This document shows positions 15,664-24,339 of a stretch of DNA of 64,000 nucleotides, piece after piece. The stretch covers positions 1 to 64,000 of the forward strand of contig NZ_AUAA01000021.1 of NCBI RefSeq assembly GCF_000428485.1, given 5' to 3'. The notes below the pieces were generated by a model. The model was not told the origin of the DNA. It worked only from the letters and a program-made list of their open reading frames with translations, and made no database searches. How positions within the stretch are numbered: the first letter of the stretch is position 1; each line of letters starts with the position of its first letter. Origin of the DNA: Epilithonimonas tenax DSM 16811. GTDB lineage: Bacteria; Bacteroidota; Bacteroidia; Flavobacteriales; Weeksellaceae. The translations under genes were made by a program, and so were the position numbers.

Positions 15664-16806
15664 ATGAAAACAACTTCTATTCTGTTCATTTTCTTTCTAA
15701 CCTTTTTTTCTACTAATTTATTTGCTGAACATCCAAAAGCAAATTTTGGAAAATATGGAATTCAGAAATACTCTACTTTAGCAGAATATCAAAAATATGT
15801 TGGGGAGATTGTTACTTATTTACCAACTGAACCTCTATCATATGAGGATAAGAAAGATTTTAAAGGAAAATTCAATCAAGAATATGTGATTACTAAAATT
15901 ACAGGTAATGACAAACAGATGACTTTTATCCTTCAAGAAAACGGCGGGAAATCTAATTTTAAAATGATAATAGCTAATGGCGATTACGACTATTTTATTC
16001 CTTTCTGCATTACTGATTATTACACAGTCCCTCTTTTTTTAATTGATAAATTTAATAAGGATAAAGTAAATTTAATAGGTCTAAAATTTACAAATGATAA
16101 AGTAAAATCAGTTTATGAAGTAATTGATGTTTTGGTTTTAACTGTTAAAAGTGATCGTATCTTTGACAAGCCATATCCAACAGTGAATTATGTTTTAAAA
16201 AATTTGATGACAGAGGAAAAACAAACACTTCCTGCAGAAGGTGCTGAAAAAAATGTTTTTAAAAAGGATTTAAAAGGAAAATATGTTTCCAATTTAGTGA
16301 AAATAGAAAAACCTGCAGATTCAAAAATAAGATATGGAAAAACTAAACTTGTTGAAAGTGAAGGTGTAAAGAAATATAGTTATATAGATGATTACATTGA
16401 TATCTTAATATTTGGTACACAGGACGATTTTAGTTTTATGTTGAAAAATATTTCTCAAAATAGTATCAAATTGATTTGGAATGAATCAGTTTTTGTAGAT
16501 TTTGATGGAAAGTCATCAAAGGTGATGCATGAAGGGATTAAATACTCACAGAAAAATGAAGATCAACCGAGCTCGATTATCATTAAAGATGCTATATTAA
16601 GCGAAGTAGTAGTACCTACATCTAATGTTAGATATAGTGATGTTTTAAAAAAATGGGTTACTGATTCAATGTATCCAAGAGAAAATGGATTAAATCCGGG
16701 TGAATTAAAATTAATGTTACCAATTCAAGTTAAGGATGTGGTTAATGAATATTTATTTGTTTTTAAGGTTGAATGGTTGTACGATCATCCTGAAATTATA
16801 AAATAA
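15664..16806 (+). CDS. Secreted protein of unknown function, AT-rich
   Basis: I do not recognise this 380-residue product. It begins with a clear signal peptide (MKTTSILFIFFLTFFSTNLFA). The mature part is rich in Lys, Tyr, Phe and beta-prone sequence, without Cys pairs or known motifs. Charged blocks such as LPAEGAEKNVFKKDLKGKY suggest two similar beta domains, roughly 30-180 and 200-375, but no repeat was confirmed. The coding DNA is visibly richer in A/T than its neighbours gpmI and the desaturase. It follows a toxin-antitoxin pair, so it may be an acquired segment. Confidence 0.6.
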   Translation: MKTTSILFIFFLTFFSTNLFAEHPKANFGKYGIQKYSTLAEYQKYVGEIVTYLPTEPLSYEDKKDFKGKFNQEYVITKITGNDKQMTFILQENGGKSNFKMIIANGDYDYFIPFCITDYYTVPLFLIDKFNKDKVNLIGLKFTNDKVKSVYEVIDVLVLTVKSDRIFDKPYPTVNYVLKNLMTEEKQTLPAEGAEKNVFKKDLKGKYVSNLVKIEKPADSKIRYGKTKLVESEGVKKYSYIDDYIDILIFGTQDDFSFMLKNISQNSIKLIWNESVFVDFDGKSSKVMHEGIKYSQKNEDQPSSIIIKDAILSEVVVPTSNVRYSDVLKKWVTDSMYPRENGLNPGELKLMLPIQVKDVVNEYLFVFKVEWLYDHPEIIK

Positions 16807-16961
16807 TTTAGAATATTTAACTATTATCAATTTTTGCATTGCTTTAAAAAGTGTAACGTTCATATCCATAATATTCTAATACTTTAGTTATAAGCTTGCG
16901 CGCATAAAGTCAACTCACTTAAAAAAATCCTCAAAAATTATTAGAACACTTTTCCATTTCG

Positions 16962-16969
16962 TAAATTTG
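16962..16969 (+). promoter_or_regulatory. -7 element for gpmI
   Basis: TAAATTTG, an exact TAnnTTTG match 24 bp ahead of the ATG at 16993. The leader would be about 18 nt. Confidence 0.5.
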
Positions 16970-16992
16970 TCTAAACAAAATAAGAAATCAAA

Positions 16993-18519
16993 ATGTCAAA
17001 AAAAGCAATCCTTGCAATATTAGACGGCTGGGGAATCGGTCTTAATGATTCGGTTTCCGCACTCAAACAAGCCAAAACACCTTTCATAGATTATGCCCTT
17101 CAAACTTTTCCCAACACAACCCTCGAAGCAAGTGGCTTGGCTGTTGGTCTTCCCGCTGGACAAATGGGGAATTCCGAAGTTGGACATATGAATCTTGGCG
17201 CTGGTAGAGTAGTTTACCAAAATCTCGTAAGACTTAATATGGCTGTGGAAACCGGAAGTCTAGGCAGAGAAAAAGTCATCCAGGACGCTTTCGAATATGC
17301 AAAAGCAAACAACAAAAAAGTGCATTTCATCGGTTTGGTTTCCAACGGTGGCGTGCATTCTCATATCAACCACTTAAAAGGTTTATTGACAGCCGCTCAC
17401 GAATATGGACTGAATGAAAATGTCTTCGTTCACGCTTTCACAGACGGTAGAGATTGTGACCCGAAATCCGGAAAAGGTTTTATAGAAGAACTTTTGGCGC
17501 ATATGAAAACCACAACGGGAAAACTGGCGTCGGTGATCGGTCGTTATTATGCGATGGACAGAGACAAGCGTTGGGAACGTGTGAAATTGGCCTATGACCT
17601 TTTGGCAAACGGTGTTGGAAAAGAAAGCAAGGATTTTGTACAGTCGATTCAGGATTCTTATAATGAGGATGTTACGGATGAATTTATCCAACCGATTGTT
17701 GCGATTCAGAATCATTTTCCAATTGCTAAGATTGAGGATCACGATGTGGTGATTTCTTTCAACTTCCGAACTGACAGAGGTCGTGAGATCACAGAAGTTT
17801 TGACACAGCAAGATTTCCCGGAATACGGAATGAAAAAGCTGGACTTGTATTATGTGACTTTGACCAATTACGATAAATCTTTCCAAAATGTAAAAGTTGT
17901 TTTTGATGAGAATGTGCTCCAAAAAACAATGGGCGAAGTGTTGGAATCTGCGGGCAAATCCCAAATCAGAATTGCAGAAACAGAAAAATATCCACACGTG
18001 ACATTTTTCTTTTCGGGAGGTAGAGAAGCTGAGTATGTTCAGGAAAGAAGATTGCTTTGCCCAAGCCCGAAAGACGTTGCAACTTATGACTTGAAACCAG
18101 AAATGTCGGCGTACGATATCACAAACGCCATCGTTCCGGAATTGGAAAGAGAAAGCGCGGATTTCATCGTGCTCAACTTTGCAAATACAGATATGGTGGG
18201 ACACACAGGTGTTTTCTCAGCAGCAGTTAAAGCAGCGGAGGTGGTGGATTCCTGCATCAAAAAAGTGGCAGAAACGGCTTACGAGCACGGTTATGCGGTT
18301 TTCATCCTGGCAGACCACGGCAACTCAGATGTGATGATCAATCCGGATGGTTCGCCGAACACGCAACATTCCACCAACTTGGTTCCATTCATCGTAATGG
18401 ACAAAGACCACACGTGGAATCTAACACCAGGGAAATTGGGCGACGTAGCACCAACAATCCTGAAAGTGATGGGCGTGGATATTCCTGAAGAAATGACCGG
18501 AAATATCATAGCGAATTAA
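16993..18519 (+). CDS. gpmI: 2,3-bisphosphoglycerate-independent phosphoglycerate mutase
   Basis: Interconverts 3- and 2-phosphoglycerate in glycolysis and gluconeogenesis using Mn2+ and no bisphosphoglycerate cofactor. The 508-residue length is typical. The alkaline-phosphatase-like metal site begins at D11 (AILDGWGIG). The phosphorylated serine is S61 in MGNSEVGHMNLGAGR. Further metal ligands are in NFANTDMVGHTG and ILADHGNSDVM. It is monocistronic, with its own promoter and a terminator at 18544. Confidence 0.97.
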   Translation: MSKKAILAILDGWGIGLNDSVSALKQAKTPFIDYALQTFPNTTLEASGLAVGLPAGQMGNSEVGHMNLGAGRVVYQNLVRLNMAVETGSLGREKVIQDAFEYAKANNKKVHFIGLVSNGGVHSHINHLKGLLTAAHEYGLNENVFVHAFTDGRDCDPKSGKGFIEELLAHMKTTTGKLASVIGRYYAMDRDKRWERVKLAYDLLANGVGKESKDFVQSIQDSYNEDVTDEFIQPIVAIQNHFPIAKIEDHDVVISFNFRTDRGREITEVLTQQDFPEYGMKKLDLYYVTLTNYDKSFQNVKVVFDENVLQKTMGEVLESAGKSQIRIAETEKYPHVTFFFSGGREAEYVQERRLLCPSPKDVATYDLKPEMSAYDITNAIVPELERESADFIVLNFANTDMVGHTGVFSAAVKAAEVVDSCIKKVAETAYEHGYAVFILADHGNSDVMINPDGSPNTQHSTNLVPFIVMDKDHTWNLTPGKLGDVAPTILKVMGVDIPEEMTGNIIAN

Positions 18520-18543
18520 GCCATACTTTATCCTAAATTTAAG

Positions 18544-18573
18544 CCTGTTCATCCATTTGATCAGGTTTTTTTT
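18544..18573 (+). terminator. Intrinsic terminator of gpmI
   Basis: Stem CCTGTTCA / TGATCAGG with one internal mismatch, followed by a run of eight T. It lies 25 bp after the stop. Confidence 0.75.
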
Positions 18574-18622
18574 ATTTGAATTAAATTTTACACACTTAAA
18601 AACCAATAATATCTTTTTATCG

Positions 18623-18630
18623 TATCTTTG
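18623..18630 (+). promoter_or_regulatory. -7 element for the acyl-ACP desaturase gene
   Basis: TATCTTTG, an exact TAnnTTTG match 24 bp ahead of the ATG at 18654. Confidence 0.5.
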
Positions 18631-18653
18631 AAGATAGAAAATAATTTGAATTA

Positions 18654-19631
18654 ATGCACGAAAAAGAGTTACAAATAGAAGTCATGAGATCGATGGAAAA
18701 AAACATGGATGAGTTTATCGCATCCTATTTGACACCAATCGAAAAAATTTGGCAACCTTCGGACTTCCTTCCGGACAGTTCGAGTGAAAATTTCAAGTAC
18801 GAAATCGAAGAGCTGCAGACATTTGCCAGAGAAATGCCTTATGATCTTTTTGTAACACTCATTGGAGACTGCATTACAGAGGAAGCATTGCCCACTTATG
18901 AATCCTGGCTGATGAATCTGGATGGTGTGAATCAGGAAAAAAATACAGGATGGACCAAGTGGATCAGAGCCTGGACAGCTGAGGAAAACAGACACGGTGA
19001 TCTTCTCGGGAAATATCTGTACCTGTGTGGTCGTGTAAACATGCGTGAGATGGAGGTTACAACCCAGCATCTGATCAGCGACGGTTTCGATATCGGCACC
19101 AGTTCAGATCCTTATAAAAACTTTGTGTACACCAGTTTCCAGGAAACAGCTACCAATATTTCTCATAGAAGAGTAGGAACTTTGGCAAAACAATCCGGAA
19201 ATAAAAAATTGGCTCAGATGTGCGGTGTTATTGCTGCAGATGAGGCCCGACATGCCAAAGCCTACAAAGATTTTTCAGCAAGAATTTTCGAGATGGATGC
19301 CAGCGGAATGATGCTCGCCTTCGAAGATATGATGAAAAGAAAAATCGTCATGCCGGCACATCTACTAAGAGAATCGGGACAGAAAGCAGGCGAACTTTGG
19401 GAACATTTTTCCGATGCCGCACAGAGAGCAATGGTTTACACCGCTCAGGATTATATCAATATACTTTCTGATCTTTTGGATGAATGGAAAATTGATCAGA
19501 TGAAAAATCTGAACGATAAAGCAGAAAGAGCCAGAGATTATCTGATGAAATTACCAAACAGATTACAAAATATTTCAGACAGAATAAAAACCCCGGAACT
19601 GCCTTACAGTTTCAAATGGGTGAAAAATTAA
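18654..19631 (+). CDS. Acyl-ACP desaturase (soluble diiron fatty acid desaturase)
   Basis: The 325-residue ferritin-like diiron enzyme belongs to the plant stearoyl-ACP desaturase family and introduces a double bond into acyl chains on acyl carrier protein. The iron ligands are visible: E76/E77 (ITEEALP), the first EExxH motif E110-E111-N-R-H114, and the second DExxH motif D196-E197-A-R-H200 (IAADEARHAK). It is cytoplasmic and probably adjusts membrane unsaturation. It is monocistronic, with its own promoter and terminator. Regiospecificity cannot be inferred. Confidence 0.93.
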   Translation: MHEKELQIEVMRSMEKNMDEFIASYLTPIEKIWQPSDFLPDSSSENFKYEIEELQTFAREMPYDLFVTLIGDCITEEALPTYESWLMNLDGVNQEKNTGWTKWIRAWTAEENRHGDLLGKYLYLCGRVNMREMEVTTQHLISDGFDIGTSSDPYKNFVYTSFQETATNISHRRVGTLAKQSGNKKLAQMCGVIAADEARHAKAYKDFSARIFEMDASGMMLAFEDMMKRKIVMPAHLLRESGQKAGELWEHFSDAAQRAMVYTAQDYINILSDLLDEWKIDQMKNLNDKAERARDYLMKLPNRLQNISDRIKTPELPYSFKWVKN

Positions 19632-19636
19632 AATAT

Positions 19637-19661
19637 AATGCGCTGAATAAGCGCATTTTTT
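19637..19661 (+). terminator. Intrinsic terminator of the desaturase gene
   Basis: Perfect 8-bp stem AATGCGCT / AGCGCATT with a 5-nt loop, then TTTT. Confidence 0.85.
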
Positions 19662-19732
19662 CGTAATTGATAATTTAACCTTGGCTGACAGTCTTTTATC
19701 TATTCTCTATTTTCTTACCTCTACATATTTTG

Positions 19733-19740
19733 TATATTTG
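19733..19740 (+). promoter_or_regulatory. -7 element for the HAD hydrolase gene
   Basis: TATATTTG, an exact TAnnTTTG match. The longer in-frame start, a TTG at 19730, overlaps this box, so it cannot be in the mRNA. The true start is ATG 19769. Confidence 0.6.
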
Positions 19741-19768
19741 TACACTTATTTTACAAAAAAAATGCAAG

Positions 19769-20203
19769 ATGATAAAAAGTAACAAAAAGCTGGCGATCGA
19801 TTTTGACGGAACTATTGTTGATGATGCTTATCCGGGAATTGGAAAAGCAAAAACATTCGCTTTTGAAACGCTTAAAAAACTTCAGGGTGAAGGATACCGT
19901 TTGGTCCTATGGACTTACCGTCACGGTAAAGCATTGGATGAAGCTGTAGAATTCTGCAGAAAAAATGGATTGGAATTCTACGCTGTCAATTCTAGTTTCG
20001 AAGGTGAGGTTTTTGATTCAGAGACACAATCCAGAAAATTAGACGCTGATCTTTTCATAGATGACAGAAATCTTGGTGGATTTCCTGGCTGGGGAGAGAT
20101 CTATCAGATCATTACAGAAAGAATAGAATTTCAAGTGGCAGGAGGCGAAGTTCACGCTTACTCCAAAATGAAAAAAGAAAAGAAAAAGGGCTTATTCTGG
20201 TAA
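19769..20203 (+). CDS. HAD-superfamily hydrolase, BT0820-like
   Basis: The 144-residue protein starts MIKSNKKLAIDFDGTIVDD. D11 and D13 form the catalytic DxDGT motif of the haloacid dehalogenase superfamily. Motif II/III elements are VLWTYRHGKALDEAVEF and the acidic motif IV is LFIDDRNLGG. The small size and the KLDADLFIDDRN pattern match the BT0820-type group from Bacteroidota. It is probably a phosphatase, substrate unknown. The start is fixed by the promoter at 19733-19740. Confidence 0.8.
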   Translation: MIKSNKKLAIDFDGTIVDDAYPGIGKAKTFAFETLKKLQGEGYRLVLWTYRHGKALDEAVEFCRKNGLEFYAVNSSFEGEVFDSETQSRKLDADLFIDDRNLGGFPGWGEIYQIITERIEFQVAGGEVHAYSKMKKEKKKGLFW

Positions 20204-20300
20204 CAGAATAGAAATTAGAGGTTAGACATTAGAAATTAGATTTTCTAATGCATCAAATACTAATCTAACTTCTAAAATCTAATTTCTAACATCTAAATAA
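20204..20300. repeat. Low-complexity inverted spacer (TTAGAAATTAGA type)
   Basis: The left half repeats GAAATTAGA-like units and the right half repeats TCTAATTTCTAA-like units, so the transcript could fold into one long imperfect A/U hairpin centred near CTAATGCATCAAATACTAA. A similar purine/pyrimidine-skewed spacer lies at 33850-34045. Confidence 0.45.
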
Positions 20301-20304
20301 AACA

Positions 20305-21114
20305 ATGATTCAACTCAAAACAATAGAGGAGCTTCGGTTGATGAAGCAAAGTGCAAGATTGGTTTCCCAAACTCTGGGAATGTTGGCGAAGGAAATAAAA
20401 CCGGGCATCAACACCTTATCTCTTGACAAATTAGCACACGAATTTATAAAAGACCACGGTGCCGAACCTGCATTTTTAGGTTACGGCGGTTTCCCTGCAT
20501 CACTTTGTATCTCTCCGAATGACCAAGTGGTTCACGGATTTCCAAACGCGGATATACTCAAAGAAGGCGACGTTCTATCCGTAGATTGTGGTGTTTTCTG
20601 GAACGGATTTGTGGGCGATCACGCTTATACTTTTGAAGTGGGAGAGGTTTCTGCAGAGAATAAAAAGTTGCTCAGAGTGGCGAAAGAATCACTTTATAAA
20701 GGCATAGAACAATGTATCAGAGGAAAGCGTGTTGGTGATATTTCCAATGCGATCCAGAGACATTGTGAAAAAGAAGGCTATGGCGTTGTCCGGGAATTGG
20801 TGGGGCACGGCGTTGGCAGAAAAATGCACGAAGATCCTCAAGTACCAAATTACGGAAAACCAGGAAGCGGAAAAGTCCTGAAAGACGGTATTGCGCTGGC
20901 AATAGAACCAATGATCAACCTTGGAACCGAGAAAGTGAAATTCCATAATGACGGTTGGACAGTGACGACCTTGGACAACAAAACATCCGCCCATTTTGAA
21001 CACGATGTCTGTATTATCAACGGAAAACCCGTGTTGCTTTCGACTTTCGATTATATCTATGATGCGCTTGGGATCAAATCTGATGAGGAAAAGGCCTTTC
21101 AGTTGGATTTTTAA
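20305..21114 (+). CDS. map: Methionine aminopeptidase, type I
   Basis: Removes the initiator methionine from nascent proteins; a cytoplasmic metalloenzyme. The 269-residue length is slightly longer than the usual 250-265. Visible active-site elements are H77 (VVHGFP), metal ligand D94 (SVDCG), D105 (GDHAYTF), the H of ELVGHGVGRKMHEDPQVPNYG, the E of LAIEPMINLG and the E of AHFEHDVCI. It has no SecA-type zinc finger extension. It may be co-transcribed with the following secreted protein gene, 20 bp away. Confidence 0.95.
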   Translation: MIQLKTIEELRLMKQSARLVSQTLGMLAKEIKPGINTLSLDKLAHEFIKDHGAEPAFLGYGGFPASLCISPNDQVVHGFPNADILKEGDVLSVDCGVFWNGFVGDHAYTFEVGEVSAENKKLLRVAKESLYKGIEQCIRGKRVGDISNAIQRHCEKEGYGVVRELVGHGVGRKMHEDPQVPNYGKPGSGKVLKDGIALAIEPMINLGTEKVKFHNDGWTVTTLDNKTSAHFEHDVCIINGKPVLLSTFDYIYDALGIKSDEEKAFQLDF

Positions 21115-21134
21115 GTGATGAAAAATAACTTATT

Positions 21135-21761
21135 TTGAGAAGATTTCTTTTTGTTGTTTTGATAAACTTCAGTTTAAGCATTTTTGCTCAAACATATCAA
21201 AGAAATAGTGGTGAGACGAAAGAACTCTTTGCTGAAAGACTAAAACCGATACGAAATTCTGAAATACAAGGAGAAGTTTTGGAAGTAAGTCGATGGAATT
21301 CTCTTGTAAAACCAGTTTTTGCCTTTTATGACTATTCTGAGCCTGGCATAGAAAATGGAAAAAAGAACGGCTTCAATTATACTTATGTTGATGGTTACAT
21401 TTTTGTTCCGGTAGCGAACAGCAGATATGCGAAAATTTTCATAGATACCTATGCTGAAGAAGGGGCAACAGCTGAGATAGAATCTGTTTTTTTTGCGAAT
21501 GCCGACAAAGATTTGGACAAAGAATTAGGGGTATTGGTTTCCTGGGACCAGAGCAGGCATTACGGGATGAGCGGAAAATTGTATCAGGTTTATTTCTATG
21601 ATTATCCTAAGTTCATTTCAAAAAACATAAAACTGAAGCCGATTGAAATGAAAAAATTCAAAATGGAATTCGATGGAACCAATGATGCTGGAGAAAAGTC
21701 TGGTGCCATATTTAATACCACGTCTAAAATAAAGGCTGAGCTAAAACGATTAGGATTCTAA
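21135..21761 (+). CDS. Secreted hypothetical protein, TTG start or frameshifted 5' end
   Basis: I do not recognise a domain in this 208-residue product. It starts at TTG 21135 with a good signal peptide (MRRFLFVVLINFSLSIFAQ). The mature protein is about 190 residues and mixed alpha/beta (VDGYIFVPVANSRYAKIFIDTYAEEG; YQVYFYDYPKF). An ATG at 21118 reads MKNNLF and then hits TGA; one extra T in the TTTT run at 21133-21136 would join it in frame to the signal peptide. It follows map by 20 bp and precedes a methyltransferase gene by 15 bp, so the three may form an operon. Confidence 0.6.
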   Translation: MRRFLFVVLINFSLSIFAQTYQRNSGETKELFAERLKPIRNSEIQGEVLEVSRWNSLVKPVFAFYDYSEPGIENGKKNGFNYTYVDGYIFVPVANSRYAKIFIDTYAEEGATAEIESVFFANADKDLDKELGVLVSWDQSRHYGMSGKLYQVYFYDYPKFISKNIKLKPIEMKKFKMEFDGTNDAGEKSGAIFNTTSKIKAELKRLGF

Positions 21762-21776
21762 TACATTCTCAAAAAA

Positions 21777-22544
21777 TTGAAAAAAATCACCAAATTTCTA
21801 CTCAATAAGATCCCGAGGCCAATGCTTATAAATCTAAGCATTTTTTTGCGCCCGTTGATCGTTTTATTTTTCAAAGGAGATCATTTTACGGACCCAATTG
21901 ATGGAAAATCTTACCGTAAGTTTTTACCTTACGGCTACGGAAAACAGCGTTCCAACGCACTTTCACCTGGAACATTGTCTCTTGAAAGACACCGTCAAAT
22001 GTGGCTTTATCTTCAAAACGAAACCAATTTTTTCACCGCAAAACTGAAAGTGCTTCATATTGCGCCTGAGCAGGATTTTCTCAGAAGATTAAAAAAAATG
22101 AACAATCTGGATTACACCTCCGCCGATCTTTTCTCACCAATTGTGGATGTAAAGGCCGATATTCTGGATTTACCTTTTGAAGATAATACGTACGATGTTA
22201 TCATTTGCAACCACGTTTTGGAACACATTATTGATGACAGAAAAGCGATGTCTGAACTTTACCGCGTCATGAAACCCAACGGTTGGGGAATTTTGCAGGT
22301 GCCGATGAAAAATTCTCTGGAAACCACCTACGAAGATGTTACAATCACAGATCCCAAAGAACGCCAAAAACATTTTGGACAGTACGACCACGTTCGTTGG
22401 TACGGAATGGATTATTTCGACCGTTTGAAAAGTGTTGGTTTTGAAGTGGATATCAACTTCTATTCTCAGAAATTTTCTGATTCTGATATTCACAGGTTTG
22501 GTTTGAATAAGAATGAGATTCTGCCGGTTGTGAGGAAAAAATGA
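21777..22544 (+). CDS. Class I SAM-dependent methyltransferase
   Basis: The 255-residue protein has a Rossmann-like methyltransferase fold: VLHIAPEQDFLRRL as motif I, SADLFSP, DILDLPFEDNTYDVIICNHVLEHI as motif II/III, and LYRVMKPNGWGILQVP as post-motif III. The N-terminal 60 residues (IDGKSYRKFLPYGYG; LSPGTLSLERHRQMWLYL) define a subgroup common in Bacteroidota. The start is TTG 21777 (MKKITKFLLNKIPRP); no upstream ATG is in frame. The substrate is unknown. Confidence 0.82.
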   Translation: MKKITKFLLNKIPRPMLINLSIFLRPLIVLFFKGDHFTDPIDGKSYRKFLPYGYGKQRSNALSPGTLSLERHRQMWLYLQNETNFFTAKLKVLHIAPEQDFLRRLKKMNNLDYTSADLFSPIVDVKADILDLPFEDNTYDVIICNHVLEHIIDDRKAMSELYRVMKPNGWGILQVPMKNSLETTYEDVTITDPKERQKHFGQYDHVRWYGMDYFDRLKSVGFEVDINFYSQKFSDSDIHRFGLNKNEILPVVRKK

Positions 22545-22890
22545 TCATGTCTTTGCCTTGTTTTAATCACTTGAAGTCATGTTAGTTCGATGCCTACAAG
22601 AATTAGATGGATCTACGTTGAATCCAAGAACTCTCGTAGTCGATAAAACATCCTTTTTTGATATTTTGGGTTTTAATGAAGTTTCGTTTAAGTATTTAAA
22701 AGATTTTTGTGATTTTCCGTCATTAGTAATCCCTTATAAAAGCTTGATGTTTATTACTTAAGTTGACACCTTTGCATATCTAAAAACAGTTAGTCAGCAA
22801 AATACTTTGTTTGACCTTGCCTTATATTAAACGACTAGAAGGATGGTAGATCTTCATCTTTTAATTTCAATCAATCATCAATAAGAATAA

Positions 22891-22910
22891 ATTCAAACAT
22901 TTGTTTGATA
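22891..22910. promoter_or_regulatory. Palindromic operator candidate upstream of the RND operon
   Basis: ATTCAAACATTTGTTTGATA contains the inverted repeat TCAAACA-TT-TGTTTGA. It is 18/20 identical to the palindrome at 30995-31014 ahead of the tolC-like gene. The symmetry and length are typical of TetR/AcrR-type operators. No such regulator gene is in this window. Confidence 0.55.
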
Positions 22911-23040
22911 GGGTTGTGTTAAATATTCATTAAAATTAATTTGTAAAGAACTGGCAGTCAGCAATAATAGTTTTTGTGCATGATATTTGATAGATATTAT
23001 TATTGGATACATAAGGTGTATTTTGTATTTAATCAATAAA

Positions 23041-23058
23041 TTTGAACGTTTGTTTGAA
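23041..23058. promoter_or_regulatory. Degenerate second operator-like site
   Basis: TTTGAACGTTTGTTTGAA keeps the TT centre and one exact half (TGTTTGAA). The other half matches only partly. It ends 24 bp before the adaptor gene start and may be a weaker site for the same regulator. Confidence 0.3.
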
Positions 23059-23082
23059 AACACATCTAAAAAATTAGTATTT

Positions 23083-24231
23083 ATGAGGAATATCGCGCTT
23101 AGCTTTTTTGTTGTTTTAAGTTTATTAACGGCTTGCTCCAAGTCAGAAAACAAAGATGAGAAAAAAGAATTACCGCCTCAACCATATCAATATATTGTTG
23201 CAAAAAGTGGTCCCGCTGAAAGTTTAACGCAGTATCCTGCCCGACTGGAAGGTGTAGAAAATGTAGAAATCCGCCCGAAGATAGATGGTTTTGTTGAAAA
23301 AATCTACATCGATGAAGGCAGCCAGGTCAGCAAAGGACAATTGCTTTTCCTCATCAGAAATCCCCAGTACGAACAATCAGTTTTAGCAGCGCAGGCCACG
23401 GTAAACAGCGCAAGGGCAGCCGTTGCAACTGCTCAAATGCAAGTGACAAAAACCAAACCTTTGGTGGATAAAAAAATCATCTCAGCTTACGAACTCCAAT
23501 CTGCAGAATTAGCACTGAAATCAGCAAAAGCATCTTTGGCAGAAACGCAGGCGCAACTAACCAATGCCCAGGTCAATGCCGGTTATACAAAAATCTACAG
23601 TCCGGTAAGCGGTGTTGTAGGGACGTTACCATACAAAGCAGGAAGTTACATCAGCACAGCTACAGCACAACCGTTGACGACGGTTTCTAATATTTCAAAG
23701 ATATTCGCTTATTTTTCGATTAATGAAAAGCAACAGCTGGACTTTTTCAAACACGCTACTGGCGTAACTATCCAAGAGAAATTGAAAAATTCACCTTTGG
23801 TAGAATTGATTCTTTCTGACGGAAGCCTATATGACGAAAAAGGAAAAATAGAATCCATCAGTGGATTGGTAGATCCCAACACCGGTTCATTTTCTATGAG
23901 AGCTACTTTTCTAAATCCAAAAGGCCTCATCAGAAGTGGTTACAGTGCAACAGTTCAGTTGCCAAACAATCTGGAGAATGTGATAACGATTCCACAAGCT
24001 GCAACCTATGAACTTCAGGGCAAAGTTTTAGTGTATCTGATTGGTGCTGATAACAAAGTGAAATCGACAGAAATCAAAGTGGAAGATCTGCCAGACGGTT
24101 TGACTTACGCTGTGACCTCCGGACTGAAAGCAGGTGACAAAGTAGTGGTAGAAGGCATCGGTCTTCTGAAAGATGAAACAGTAGTGGTTCCAAAGGAGAC
24201 AACATTACAAAACGTCATCCACAAAAAATAA
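23083..24231 (+). CDS. RND efflux periplasmic adaptor (membrane fusion lipoprotein)
   Basis: The 382-residue AcrA/MexA-type protein links an inner-membrane RND pump to the outer-membrane channel. The chosen start gives MRNIALSFFVVLSLLTACSKSE, a lipoprotein signal with the lipidated Cys after LLTA. A lipoyl half-motif (RPKIDGFVEKIYIDEGSQVSKGQLLF), a helical hairpin (about 100-160; AAQATVNSARAAVATAQ) and the beta-barrel/MP domains follow in order. The longer frame from 22987 adds 32 residues without a signal and is rejected. The pump and channel genes follow in the same direction. Confidence 0.93.
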   Translation: MRNIALSFFVVLSLLTACSKSENKDEKKELPPQPYQYIVAKSGPAESLTQYPARLEGVENVEIRPKIDGFVEKIYIDEGSQVSKGQLLFLIRNPQYEQSVLAAQATVNSARAAVATAQMQVTKTKPLVDKKIISAYELQSAELALKSAKASLAETQAQLTNAQVNAGYTKIYSPVSGVVGTLPYKAGSYISTATAQPLTTVSNISKIFAYFSINEKQQLDFFKHATGVTIQEKLKNSPLVELILSDGSLYDEKGKIESISGLVDPNTGSFSMRATFLNPKGLIRSGYSATVQLPNNLENVITIPQAATYELQGKVLVYLIGADNKVKSTEIKVEDLPDGLTYAVTSGLKAGDKVVVEGIGLLKDETVVVPKETTLQNVIHKK

Positions 24232-24339
24232 GATGAGTCGTATCAATATATCAATGTGAAAAGTGGAATTTGAAAGCTTTTAATTTTGAAAGTCTTTTCT
24301 CTTTTATCTTTTGTCTTTTCTCTCTTAGTCTAATTACAT

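Larger units (their letters stand above)
22545..23082. other. Spacer ahead of the RND efflux operon
   Basis: 538 bp without a supported gene. It holds one strong and one degenerate copy of a palindromic operator candidate (22891-22910 and 23041-23058). Possible -7 elements are weak (GATATTTG at 22982, TTAATTTG at 22936), so the promoter is unresolved. A 60-codon frame at 22579-22761 has no supporting feature. Confidence 0.4.

Noticed and set aside
22579-22761. 60-codon rightward frame upstream of the RND operon
   Set aside because: No signal, domain, promoter or terminator supports it.
22987-23082. N-terminal extension of the RND adaptor from TTG 22987
   Set aside because: The internal ATG at 23083 gives a perfect lipoprotein signal; the extension has none and covers the operator-like site.
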